Of a stretch of 64,000 bases of DNA, positions 54,775 to 64,000 are shown piece after piece. The stretch spans positions 125,617,042-125,681,041 of the forward strand of contig NC_081181.1 in the NCBI RefSeq assembly GCF_029867415.1. Direction: 5' to 3'. The translations under genes were made by a program, and so were the position numbers. The notes under the pieces are model-generated. The model had not been told where the DNA came from. It saw only the letters and a list, made by a program, of their open reading frames with translations, and ran no database searches. How positions within the stretch are numbered: position 1 is the stretch's first letter; every line of letters begins with the position of its first letter. Source of the stretch: Vicia villosa (lineage: Eukaryota > Streptophyta > Magnoliopsida > Fabales > Fabaceae).

Positions 54775-55925
54775 CACTAGTTGAAAAATGATTGTGGCAC
54801 CCGATACGAGTTATAAAGTAAAAGACGATACTCTCCCGAAAAGGCATAGGTGACTAGAAAGAAATTCCAAGATAAGTTGGACGCTAATTTCATCTCTGAA
54901 GTGAAATACACCGAGTGACTATCTAATGTAACATTGGTCAAGAAAGCCTTAGGAAAATAGAGAATGTGCTTCGATTATACTGATCTAAACAAAGCATGTC
55001 ACAAAGACTTATATCCATTCCCGAGTATAGGCAATTTGGTCGACAACTTTCCCGAGTATAGGCTTATGTATTTCATGGAGATATATTCCAACTACAATCA
55101 TACATAAATGTATATGTCGGACAAAGGGAAATCTACTTTAATGATCGCATAAGACAACTACTAGTACAACATAATGCCCTTCTGGTTTGAAGAATGCGTG
55201 AGCAACATATCAAACAATGATGAATCAAATTTTCAAGGATGAAATAGGTGAAACACTAGAGGTGTATATGAATGACATGATTGTTAAGTTCAACGAAGAA
55301 TGGCTACCAACCAGCACCTCACCCAGGTTTTCCAAAGAGTCCGGCAATATAATATGGGGCTCAATCCAGAAAAGTGCACCTTCGGGGTGAAAGCCAACAA
55401 ATTTATGGGTATTTATTCGAAATAAAGATGCATAGAAGAAAATACAAACAAATGCGAAGCAGTCATTCAAATAACAATGCCTACAATAAAGAAGGAAGTC
55501 ATGAAATTGAACGACATGCTAACAGATTTAAACAAAATCATGGAAAAGTCAGTGCAACATGCTCTCCCTTATTACAAGCTATTGAAGAAGGAAACATTTT
55601 TTGTATGGACCCTTGAATGCCAACAAGCGTTCACATCCCTAAAGATGACCCTATCAACTCCACCTCAACTCCACTTGTTCTATCTTGGCCTACGATGGGA
55701 CAACATATGTACCTATATTTTATCGAATCCGAGGAAGCAGTTAGTTTCGTCATGGTAAGAGAGCCAATAGTATACAAAGCATAGTCTATTTCATCTCCAA
55801 ATCCTTAACAGGAGCTGAGACATAGTATCAAAAGATAAAAAATGCGGCAATGGAGTTAGTGACTACATCCAAAAAGCTATGGCGCTATTTCTCGGCACAT
55901 TTACCAAATGTTCAAAATCTAGTTG
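54775..55925 (+). pseudogene. Decayed Ty3/gypsy reverse transcriptase and RNase H (right half)
   Basis: Readable segments in shifting frames are: LDANFISEVKYTEWLSNVTL, MCFDYTDLNKACHKDLYPFP (RT), IMPFGLKNA, TYQTMMNQIFKDEIGETLEV and YMNDMIVK (the YxDD box decayed to YMND), then KCTFGVKANKFMG. From 55477 SVQHALPYYKLLKKETFFVW and ECQQAFTSLKMTLSTPP are the RT-RNase H connection, and AAMELVTTSKKLWRYFSAHL at 55845 is RNase H. It continues the protease remnant left of 40769. Nonfunctional. Confidence 0.8.
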
Positions 55926-57357
55926 AAAAAACACACAATAAACAATTTATCCACTTATAAAATTTAAAATTTAACAATGGAATATCTCGTAAATAGGGTG
56001 GTCTTAAACAATTTGGAGGTCATGTACCAATTTTAAAAACGGACCCCTAAAAAAAGGAACAAAGATCATTTAATTATACCATTTCACCACTTAATCATAC
56101 AGTTTCTAAATTAAATCTTCTTCTTCAAAATTTATAATTTCCTCGAGGTTTATATCTTCTTTATCTAAAGGACTATCATAAAACTTAGAATGAGACAATT
56201 GATGTTATATATAAACATCAACACTAAAATTTACCTTACCTAAAAATGCAATGTCTTGGGCATCTTTATCATCAACCAAAATATGCATCACAAATGCTTC
56301 ATCCTTGTATAATATAGTATTTATTTTCCTATATCTCAATCATTAACTATATCTACAAACTCAAAATAGCCCCACTTATCAACATCTTATTCAATTCTGG
56401 AACTGTTCATTCATACTTAGTTATTTCATCATCTACAAGTGATCATCCATGATGAATAAACACATGGATAAATTCTATCATTTTTACCTATTTAAAATAA
56501 AACCTAAATTAAAATGAGGGAGAAAGGGATGAAAACTACGGAGATAACTAAATTGACCTCTAAACCTAAAACAATACGTGTTACTTTAAACCTTAAACAA
56601 AAAGATGCAAAGATTGGAATTTTATAATAGAATGCATAGAAACGCAAAAATCCTAAAATGATAGGATGTTCAGTTAAAGCCTAAATAAGAAATGGGCTAG
56701 AAATGACTAATCGTTCTGAAATTTGTATGTTAAATGCGCATACGCCGTTGTAGTATCCATAAAATGTTGTTCGAAGCTTTACCACACCTACATCATCGTT
56801 TTCTCCACTGTTTTCTCCTTACGGTTTCTTTGTAACTGAATCAGTTTTCTTTCAAGACTAAACATGAATCACTTTTATCCCACTTATGTTTTGTAATTTC
56901 ATTTTCACATCAATGCCATGTGGACAATACATGATCATTAAACTTGATTTTGACTAATAAAGCCAACAAGAAGGATTAACGTGACAATTTGAAGAAATAA
57001 GAAACCTAAACAGTCTTTTTAAAAGTTAAAAACCAAATTGACCCAAGTCAAAGATAAGAGACGAAAAAAATATTAAGTCAAAAATTTAACAAGCGAAGAT
57101 CTCATAAAAAATATGTTATTTTAAAAATGTTAGATCAAATCGAAAGTGTTAGAAGAAAAGAATAATAATCTATCGATATAAATAAATATAAAAAAAATAA
57201 AATAAAATAATATAACATGATATATAATGATAGAATAGGAAAAAAAACAAGAAAAAAATATAGTATGAAAAATGATAATAAGAATTAAAAAAATAAATTC
57301 ATAACTTTTAAAAACTTTATGGAGCAATAAATTTTTTAATTATTAGTACTTGATAAA
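55926..57357. other. Intergenic, no supported gene
   Basis: AT-rich, with no integrase motif following the gypsy RNase H and no recognisable repeat. The last 300 bp are extremely A-rich. Confidence 0.4.
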
Positions 57358-57548
57358 TGTTATGAATAATTGGATATTTATTTCCCAATGATTTTATTCC
57401 TTATTTATAACCATTTGTATTTATTACATTGTTTAGATATTGTCCTATAGATAGGACCAATTTGTTTGTAGAAATACTGATAAAATAATACAAAATCATT
57501 CTATGTTTCTCTCTTCTCTTTTATCTTATATCTCTTTATTTTATAACA
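57358..57548 (+). repeat. Short LTR (191 bp) of a copia element, plus orientation
   Basis: It starts TGTTATGAATAATTGG and ends TTTTATAACA. It is directly followed by TGTTATCAGCACGAAGCTCT, the leader phrase seen after the LTR in one widespread plant copia lineage (Bianca-like, inferred). Its partner LTR is not in the window; the interior is interrupted by the Tork-like element at 59849. Confidence 0.6.
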
Positions 57549-59848
57549 TGTTATCAGCACGAAGCTCTGATACTTAGAAAATACTATTATTTATTTTATT
57601 TTTTCTTTTATATTATATATTTTCTATGTGTTATTTATAAATACATTGATTAGAAAATATAAAAGAAAATCAATGATGATTTTCATGCATCTCTGATAGT
57701 TTGCATGAATAATGTTAAAACATCCTTGAAGGATAGCAAAACAGATTATTTATATAGTTCGTGAAGAACTTATTAAGTATCCTTGAAGGATAGCAAAACA
57801 AATTATTTATATAGTTCTTGAAGAACTTATCAAATATCCATGAATGATAGTAATAAGGTTTTATATAGTTTTTGAAGAACTTATCAAATATCTCTGAAGG
57901 ATAATATTGAGATTTTATATAATTTTGGAAAAACTTATCAAATATCCCTGAAGGATAATATTGAGGTTTTATATAATTCCTGAAGAACTTATCAAATATC
58001 CCTGAAGGATATCAAATATCCCTGAAGGATAATATTCAATTTTAATATAGTTACTGAAGAACATATTCAATTTTTATATAGTTACTGAAGAACTTATCAA
58101 GCATTCCTAAAAGAATGCAAATATTATTATTTTTATTAATAAAATATTTGTGATTGAGTTCCTGAAGAACTACAAAATGAGTTCATGAAGAACTACATAA
58201 AAAGATTTGTGATTGAGTTTCTGAAGAACTTCGTAAAAAAAATTGTGATTTAGTTTTCGAATAGCTAAAAAAAAAAAGAAAAATTATATTTTAATTGAGT
58301 TCTTGAAGAACTTAAAAAAAACAATTGTTGAGTTCCTGAAGAACTTAGCATATGTTATACATTGGTTTATAAACAAATAATATATTTTTTTTAATTAGTG
58401 TTCAAGTGTTCTTAAAGAATTATGCAAATCGTGATATTTTAATTTTGATTGATGAAATTATTTATAGTTTCAAAAGAACTTAAAATTAATATTATTATTA
58501 ATAAGATATTTTGTCTCAATTGTTCAGAAAAATATCAATGATGATTTTTATGCATCCTAAAAGAAGTGAATCAATAATGTTAATTTTAATTAAATGATAA
58601 TTTTATTTTATTTGATATTATTTAAAATTTAATAGTATTTCATTCTCCCAAATACGATAATTTATTCTATTTGATAATTTTATTTTTGGTTTTTATTATC
58701 ATATTGAGTATTATATTTTTATGAGATATCCAAGTAAAAAAAATGATTGTTAATTTATTAAGATTGACAAATACTTATTTCATAATTGAATGTTATTAAT
58801 ATATTAAGATTGCAAAATTAATGTGATTAATTTAATATTTATTTTATAAGAGAATGTTATAATTTTGTGACTAATTTGATAATATTGACAATTATTTATT
58901 TAATAACTAGATGTCATCAATTTATTATTAATTTGTGTTATTATAATTAATGTGTTTTATTTATCATGTAATTATTAGCAAAATTTAGAAACATTTGATT
59001 TAAATGTCAAAAATGTAATTAAATTTTATGTTATCAATTTATATGAATATATTTTATACAAATAATTTTATTATTTACTATGGATTGACACAAATTAGAA
59101 GAATAGAATCATATGTATTATTGTAAACTAGAAGTTTAAAAATCACACTTAAGTGTTGTTGGCAAAATTGTTTGCGTCATCTCGAATGTATTATGATACG
59201 AAAATTAATATTGAAGAACGTGGAATTTCTTCAATCTAATAAGTTTGGTATGTTCCTAAAAGAAATTAAATTTTTTATAATTTGAATTTTTATATAATAT
59301 ATATAAGGTGACATTTGTGAATCAATATAACAACCATGTAAACGATTTAAATATTTTACGATATCAATTGTTGTATCAACTAAAAGATCATGCATATGTT
59401 TGTTGTCTACTCACAACCAGAAGTTTATGAAATTATTTTCTCAACTAAAAGATCATGAATATGTATTATATGTGAAGAACCAGAAGTTTCTTCAAACCAA
59501 TACATTTTGTGTGTAAAGGAAAATAAAATTCTAAGAAATTGAGTTTTTCATAATATTAATTATTGCATCGAATAAAATATCATGCAAATATTTATTGTCT
59601 AATCATAACCTGAAGTTTGTGAAGTTGTTTTCTTAGACTAAGATCTCAATTTTTGATTTTTTTTTCAAAATTATATTGATAAGTATCACTTATATTAATA
59701 AATTTGATATTGAATATCTTGTAGCATATGTTCATAAAAAGAAAGTGGACACGTCTAAAGTTAATTATATGGTTGATACTTATGAGATCATCAATTCTAA
59801 ATTATATATTTAAAACACCCAAATTATGATATTAAGATATTTATTCGC
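57549..59848 (+). mobile_element. Leader and decayed interior of the plus-strand copia
   Basis: Begins with the primer site and a repetitive leader (57710-58350). The rest, to 59848, is AT-rich with scattered short repeats, such as ATCATGCATATG/ACCAGAAGTTT near 59390 and 59450, and no intact gag or pol. The copy is truncated by insertion of the next element. Confidence 0.5.
57710..58350 (+). repeat. Degenerate tandem repeats in the copia leader
   Basis: The repeated phrases are CCTTGAAGGATAGCAAAACA/CCCTGAAGGATAATATTGAG and AGTTCCTGAAGAACTTATCA, with a spacing of about 55-65 bp and at least ten recognisable copies. GAAGAACTT... copies continue singly to about 58345. Confidence 0.8.
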
Positions 59849-60284
59849 TGTTGTGAAAAACGATACCAATAACAAAGTATAATAGGGAATTATAGGGGAG
59901 AAGAAGAACACAATAATTGGTTATAACCGTTATTCTTTTACTTTCTCTTAAAACAAGATTACAAGTTTACAAGAATAACAAATAACCTCTCTCACCCTAA
60001 ATTAGGATTTTTAGCTTGGCAATGATGAGAGACTAGTATGCTATTTATAATAAAACCTAACATACTAACTAATGGGCTTTTTCCACAAGGCCCATTACAC
60101 AAGTCAACTTAATAAACAAGCTAACTTAACAAATTAGGGTTTAAACACTAAAACCTAATTTAACATGCTAACAACCCTAGCATCTTCGACACAAGCATGT
60201 GAACAACCTTCGACATCACGCTTAACCCTGTAGAACCAAGAAGCTACCCTTCGGCCATACTAGAGTTCGATCCAATATCTCACA
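59849..60284 (-). repeat. 3' LTR (436 bp) of the Tork-like copia
   Basis: On the minus strand it begins TGTGAGATATTGGATCGAAC and ends TTTTTCACAACA. The start is fixed by the adjoining polypurine-like tract. The outer end at 59849 is inferred from the TG/CA rule, since the partner is outside the window. Confidence 0.65.
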
Positions 60285-60327
60285 AATCTCCACCTTGGAT
60301 CTAACTCTACAACATCAAGGGAACACA

Positions 60328-63300
60328 CTAGCTTTCTTCATGCAGCTTTATCAACTGCATACAGTGGAAAAACTTGCAACTCGGCAATGTCTTGGTGATC
60401 ATATCAGCAGCATTGTCTTCAGTCGAAACCTTCAGCACTTGGACTTCTCCACGCTCGATTACTCCTCTGACGAAATGCAGCCTCACATCAATGTGCTTAG
60501 TTCGCTCATGATAGGCTGAATTCTTCGACAGGTGTATTGCACTCTGACTATCACATTTAACAGTGATACTTCGACCTTGAAGTTTCAGCTCCTTTGCAAA
60601 ACCTTCAAGCCACAATGCTTCTTTCACAGCTTCAGTTAAGGCAATATACTCCGCTTCAGTGGTTGATAGAGCAACAACCTTCTGAAGTGTTGCTTTCCAA
60701 CTAATTGCTGTGCCAAACATAGTGAAAACATATCCAGAAATAGATTTTCTGGAATCCATACAACCTGCATAATCAGAGTCGACATATCCTTCGATTACTG
60801 CTTTACTATCTTCACCTAAGGCTCCACCATAAATTAGGACTCTATTCAGAGACCCATTTATGTACCTTAAAATCCACTTCAATGCTTGCCAGTGAGCCTT
60901 TCCAGGATTCGCCATGTACCTGCTTACAAGACTTACTGCATATGCTATGTCGGGTCTAGTACAGACCATAGCATACATCAAAGAACCAACTATATTAGCA
61001 TATGGGATGCTATTCATATAGGCTCTTTCGACATCAGTATTGGGACACTGATCAATACTCAACTTAAATTGAGGGTTTGTTGGAGTCACAACTGGCTTCG
61101 AATTCGACATACCAAACTTTTCAAGAATCTTCCGTAGATATGCCTCTTGAGATAGGCATAACTTCGACTTCTTTCTATCTCTTCGAATGTCAATTCCAAG
61201 AATCCTGGAAGCAGCTCCCAGATCCTTCATATCGAACTCCTTATTGAGTTCAGCCTTTACCCTCGTCACATCTTCAACATTGTTGCTTGCTATGAGAATA
61301 TCATCCACATAAAGCAACAAAATAACAAATGAATTACCAGGTCGAAATCTGAAGTAAACACAGTGGTCGAACTGACTTCTAATGAAACTTATGCGTGCCA
61401 TGAACTTGTCGAATCTCCTATTCCACTGTCGAGGAGATTGTTTCAGCCCATACAAAGATCTCTTTAACTTGCACACATAATCTTCCTTCCCCTTTTCGAC
61501 ATACCCTTCAGGTTGTCTCATCAAGATCGTTTCATCTAGGTCGCCATACAAGAACGCAGTCTTCACATCCATCTGTTCCAGTTCAAGATCGAACTGTGCT
61601 ACCATGGCAAGTAACATTCGAATGGACCTATGCTTCACAACAGGAGAGAACACATCATTGAAGTCGACACCTTCTTTCTGAGTGAAACCCCTTGCAACTA
61701 ACCTTGCCTTGTATCTTTTTGACGTCACTCCTTCAATTCCTTCTTTAACTTTGAAAATCCATTTACAGCTGACTAACCTTGCCCCAACAGGTTTCTTGAT
61801 CAGTTCCCAAGTATGATTATCATGAAGAGATTTCATCTCATCATCCATGGCCTTCAGCCATTCAGTCTTATTTCGACTCCTCATAACTTCCTTATAGTCT
61901 CTAGGTTCTTCGTCTAGAACCTCACTTGCAGAGATTAAGGCATAAGCTATAAGATCTGCATATCCAAGTCTCTGAGGTGGCTTGATGACTCTTCTCGACC
62001 TATCTCTCGACAATAGGTAGTCATCGTCAGTTTCCTCAACTTCAGCATCTTCTGCTTCTTCTTCGACTTCATCTGGGATATGCAATTCAGCATCAACATG
62101 CTCCACCTCAACAGGAATCTCTATCTGTTCCAGCTCTTCGTCAGATGTTTCTGTACTTCGACCAACATCATCAGTTTTCTTAAAAGCCATTTCAGCTTCA
62201 TTGAAAACTACATCTCGACTGGTGATACACCTCCTGTGACCTGGCTCTAGGCACCATAGCCTATAAGCTTTGACTCCTTCAGGGTATCCCATGAACATGC
62301 ATTTCAGAGCTCTAGGTTCGACCTTGTCTTGCCTAATGTGAGCATAGGCTACACAGCCAAATACTCTCAGTTTGTCGAGATCTGGTGGATGTCCCGACCA
62401 AACTTCTTCAGGTGTCTTCATATCTAACGCTGTCGAAGGACATCTGTTTATCAGATATGTTGCTGTCGAAACAGCCTCAGCCCAGAACACCTTCTTTAAC
62501 CCCGCACTAGTCAACATGCATCTGACTCTCTCCAAAATAGTTCGATTAAATCTTTCAGCCAAACCATTTTGCTGTGGAGTACCTGCAGTAGTTCTGTGCC
62601 TTGCAATACCAAAGGCAGCACAAAAACTGTCGAATGCCTCATTGCAAAATTCAAGGCCATTGTCGGTTCTCAACCTCTTGACCTTCCTGCCAGTCTGATT
62701 TTCAACCAGAGTCTTCCAACTTTTGAAATTCTCAAAAGTTTCATCCTTAGTCTTCTGGATGAATACCCATAATTTTCTGGAATAATCATCTACTATGGAT
62801 AGAAAATACCTTGCTCCTGAATGTGATGCACACCTTGCAGGCCCCCAAAGATCAGCATGGATGTAATCAAGGGATCCATGTGTTCTTTGTTTGCCTTTGT
62901 TGAACTTCACTCTGCAAGATTTTCCAAGTACACAGGGTTCACAAAACTTCAGCTTTTCGACTTTGTCTCCACCAAGCAGATTTTGTTTCCCTAATTCGAC
63001 CAGACCCCTTTCACTGACATGGCCCAATCTCATGTGCCAGAATTCTGTCTTCGACAAAGGTTTCGTGGATACAACATTTGTCGAACCACTTACAACTTCA
63101 GCCTCAAGGGTATACAAGCCTTGTTTCTTCACGCCTCTCAAGACTTCCTTAGAACCCTTCATGACTCTTAGGATATTTTTCTCTCCTTGGAAAACATATC
63201 CTTTCTTGTCGAATTCACCAAGAGAAAGCAGATTTCTCTTCAAATCAGGAACAAACCTGACTTCAGTCAACAACCTTATTGACTCATCATGGAGCTTGAA

Positions 63301-64000
63301 TCTAATAGATCCAATACCTGCAATCTTGCAAGCCTTGTTGTTTCCCAGCAATACTGATCCACCATCTTGATCACATAATTCCTCGAACAAGTCTTTGTTT
63401 GGAGTCATGTGCCAAGTGCACCCTGAATCCATAATCCACTCTCTTCTCGAGTCACTGCTTGAAACTACAAGAACATCAGATGATTCAAAATCATCTTGAA
63501 CAATGGCTGCATTGCCATTATCCTTACCTCCATGATATTTCAGGCGTTCAGGGCACACCTTTCTTGTGTGACCCTCCTTTTTACAATGGTAGCATCGAAT
63601 GCCAGATGCTTCGCCACTGTAAGACTTCGACTGGCTTTTGCCTTTCTTCTTGTCGAACTTACCATTCTTTCGTAAGAGTTTTCCTTTAACGGCCAAACCT
63701 TCGCCAACAGTCGAAGGTTTATGCTCATTTCGTTCATTCAAGTCCTTAGAGTACAAGGCTGATTGAACTTCTTCAAACGTCAGGGACTCCCTTCCATACA
63801 AGAGAGTTTCTTTGAAGTGAGCATGTGATCGAGGCAAAGAACACAATAGTAACAGCGCTTGATCTTCATCATCGATCTTCACATCAATATTTTCAAGATC
63901 AAGAATCAGCTTGTTGAACATATCCAACTGCTCAGCCAATACTTTGTCTTCAATCATCTTGAATGAATACAAAGCTTGCTTCAGGTAGAGTCGATTTACC
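60328..64000 (-). CDS. Ty1/copia gag-pol polyprotein, intact over 1223 codons, N-terminus outside window
   Basis: Encodes capsid C-terminus, nucleocapsid, protease, integrase, RT and RNase H. In order: gag (LCSLPRSHAHFKETLLYGRE), zinc knuckle CYHCKKEGHTRKVC, protease WIMDSGCTWHM, integrase HHCC zinc finger (HMRLGHVSERG ... CEPC) and core Asp-Asp-Glu in DYIHADLWGP, RLRTDNGLEF and NGLAERFNRT. RT has KWIFKVKEG, KTAFLYGDLDETI and the catalytic LLYVDDILIAS. RNase H has GYVDSDYAGC, STTEAEYIAL and KCDSQSAIHLSKN. It ends TLPSCKFFHCMQLIKLHEES and a stop. All catalytic residues seen are present and no frameshift occurs. The frame stays open to base 63999 (VNRLYLKQA). Order integrase before RT proves copia; Tork lineage is inferred from sequence style. 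Confidence 0.93.
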   Translation of the reverse strand, partial: VNRLYLKQALYSFKMIEDKVLAEQLDMFNKLILDLENIDVKIDDEDQALLLLCSLPRSHAHFKETLLYGRESLTFEEVQSALYSKDLNERNEHKPSTVGEGLAVKGKLLRKNGKFDKKKGKSQSKSYSGEASGIRCYHCKKEGHTRKVCPERLKYHGGKDNGNAAIVQDDFESSDVLVVSSSDSRREWIMDSGCTWHMTPNKDLFEELCDQDGGSVLLGNNKACKIAGIGSIRFKLHDESIRLLTEVRFVPDLKRNLLSLGEFDKKGYVFQGEKNILRVMKGSKEVLRGVKKQGLYTLEAEVVSGSTNVVSTKPLSKTEFWHMRLGHVSERGLVELGKQNLLGGDKVEKLKFCEPCVLGKSCRVKFNKGKQRTHGSLDYIHADLWGPARCASHSGARYFLSIVDDYSRKLWVFIQKTKDETFENFKSWKTLVENQTGRKVKRLRTDNGLEFCNEAFDSFCAAFGIARHRTTAGTPQQNGLAERFNRTILERVRCMLTSAGLKKVFWAEAVSTATYLINRCPSTALDMKTPEEVWSGHPPDLDKLRVFGCVAYAHIRQDKVEPRALKCMFMGYPEGVKAYRLWCLEPGHRRCITSRDVVFNEAEMAFKKTDDVGRSTETSDEELEQIEIPVEVEHVDAELHIPDEVEEEAEDAEVEETDDDYLLSRDRSRRVIKPPQRLGYADLIAYALISASEVLDEEPRDYKEVMRSRNKTEWLKAMDDEMKSLHDNHTWELIKKPVGARLVSCKWIFKVKEGIEGVTSKRYKARLVARGFTQKEGVDFNDVFSPVVKHRSIRMLLAMVAQFDLELEQMDVKTAFLYGDLDETILMRQPEGYVEKGKEDYVCKLKRSLYGLKQSPRQWNRRFDKFMARISFIRSQFDHCVYFRFRPGNSFVILLLYVDDILIASNNVEDVTRVKAELNKEFDMKDLGAASRILGIDIRRDRKKSKLCLSQEAYLRKILEKFGMSNSKPVVTPTNPQFKLSIDQCPNTDVERAYMNSIPYANIVGSLMYAMVCTRPDIAYAVSLVSRYMANPGKAHWQALKWILRYINGSLNRVLIYGGALGEDSKAVIEGYVDSDYAGCMDSRKSISGYVFTMFGTAISWKATLQKVVALSTTEAEYIALTEAVKEALWLEGFAKELKLQGRSITVKCDSQSAIHLSKNSAYHERTKHIDVRLHFVRGVIERGEVQVLKVSTEDNAADMITKTLPSCKFFHCMQLIKLHEES

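Larger units (their letters stand above)
59849..64000 (-). mobile_element. Tork-like Ty1/copia element, truncated by the window edge
   Basis: It contains a 3' LTR (59849-60284), a G-rich tract (AAGGTGGAGATT) just before it on the minus strand, and an open gag-pol. The 5' LTR and gag start lie beyond 64000. Left flank is TTCGC (59844-59848), the predicted target duplication. Confidence 0.88.

Noticed and set aside
60886..63689. Plus-strand frames of 67-159 codons
   Set aside because: They are antisense to the intact copia gag-pol.

Overview
This is plant nuclear DNA, most likely from a legume (Fabaceae), probably the clade of pea, vetch, clover and Medicago. The evidence is GT-AG introns, a plant SKP1 gene, a plant PPR gene, a plant mobile domain (PMD) gene, and a dense, nested load of plant transposable elements that includes an Ogre/Tat-like LTR element with a tRNA-Arg-type primer site. 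The lineage is inferred from element families; no species-diagnostic marker was found.

Ordinary genes are few. A two-exon SKP1 gene (17195-19091, +) encodes 155 aa. An intronless E-class PPR gene (28417-30222, -) encodes 601 aa. A three-exon PMD gene (7054-9057, -) encodes 605 aa and lies inside an inverted-repeat, Mutator-like element. Possible unrecognised exons lie near 5648-5971 (-) and 38511-38700 (+).

Layout. 1-1190: decayed SIRE/Maximus-like copia gag. 1740-2024: gypsy LTR end with primer site, followed by a degenerate tRNA-Lys. 3285-3979: hAT-type element. 4070-5110: 0.6-kb tandem duplication. 6614-9752: PMD element. 10551-11130: GC-rich, TATA-bearing repeat. 11840-15594: non-autonomous Helitron. 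17071-19400: SKP1, with a Tourist-like MITE in its intron. 19928-20208: Stowaway MITE. 20828-23073: internally deleted copia with both LTRs. 25178-25855 and 27360-28126: two more hAT-type elements. 26080-26340: LINE remnant. 28417-30459: PPR gene and upstream TTA microsatellite. 30980-35750: two copies of an LTR-like repeat rich in GATTCGAATC motifs, with a Cassandra TRIM carrying 5S-rRNA-like domains between them. 38014-38277: fold-back MITE.

39890-55920 is a three-level nest. A decayed Ty3/gypsy gag-pol is split by a small LTR-like remnant, and that remnant is split by a very young 13.7-kb Ogre-like element (40949-54683). The young element has two 3707-bp LTRs with about eight differences and a perfect CTTAG target duplication. 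It has no protease, RT, RNase H or integrase. It carries an ORF1-type protein, a gag-derived protein with three zinc-knuckle modules, and an eleven-unit tandem array in its 3' region. It must therefore be mobilised in trans.

57358-59848 holds a second copia type (+ strand LTR, primer site and a repetitive leader). It is interrupted by a Tork-like copia (59849 to beyond the right edge, - strand) whose gag-pol frame is open to the window edge. Nothing suggests a prokaryotic system. The most interesting content is the non-autonomous Ogre-like element, the PMD element with ten copies of a palindromic motif, the Helitron with duplicated 3' termini and the 5S-bearing Cassandra.
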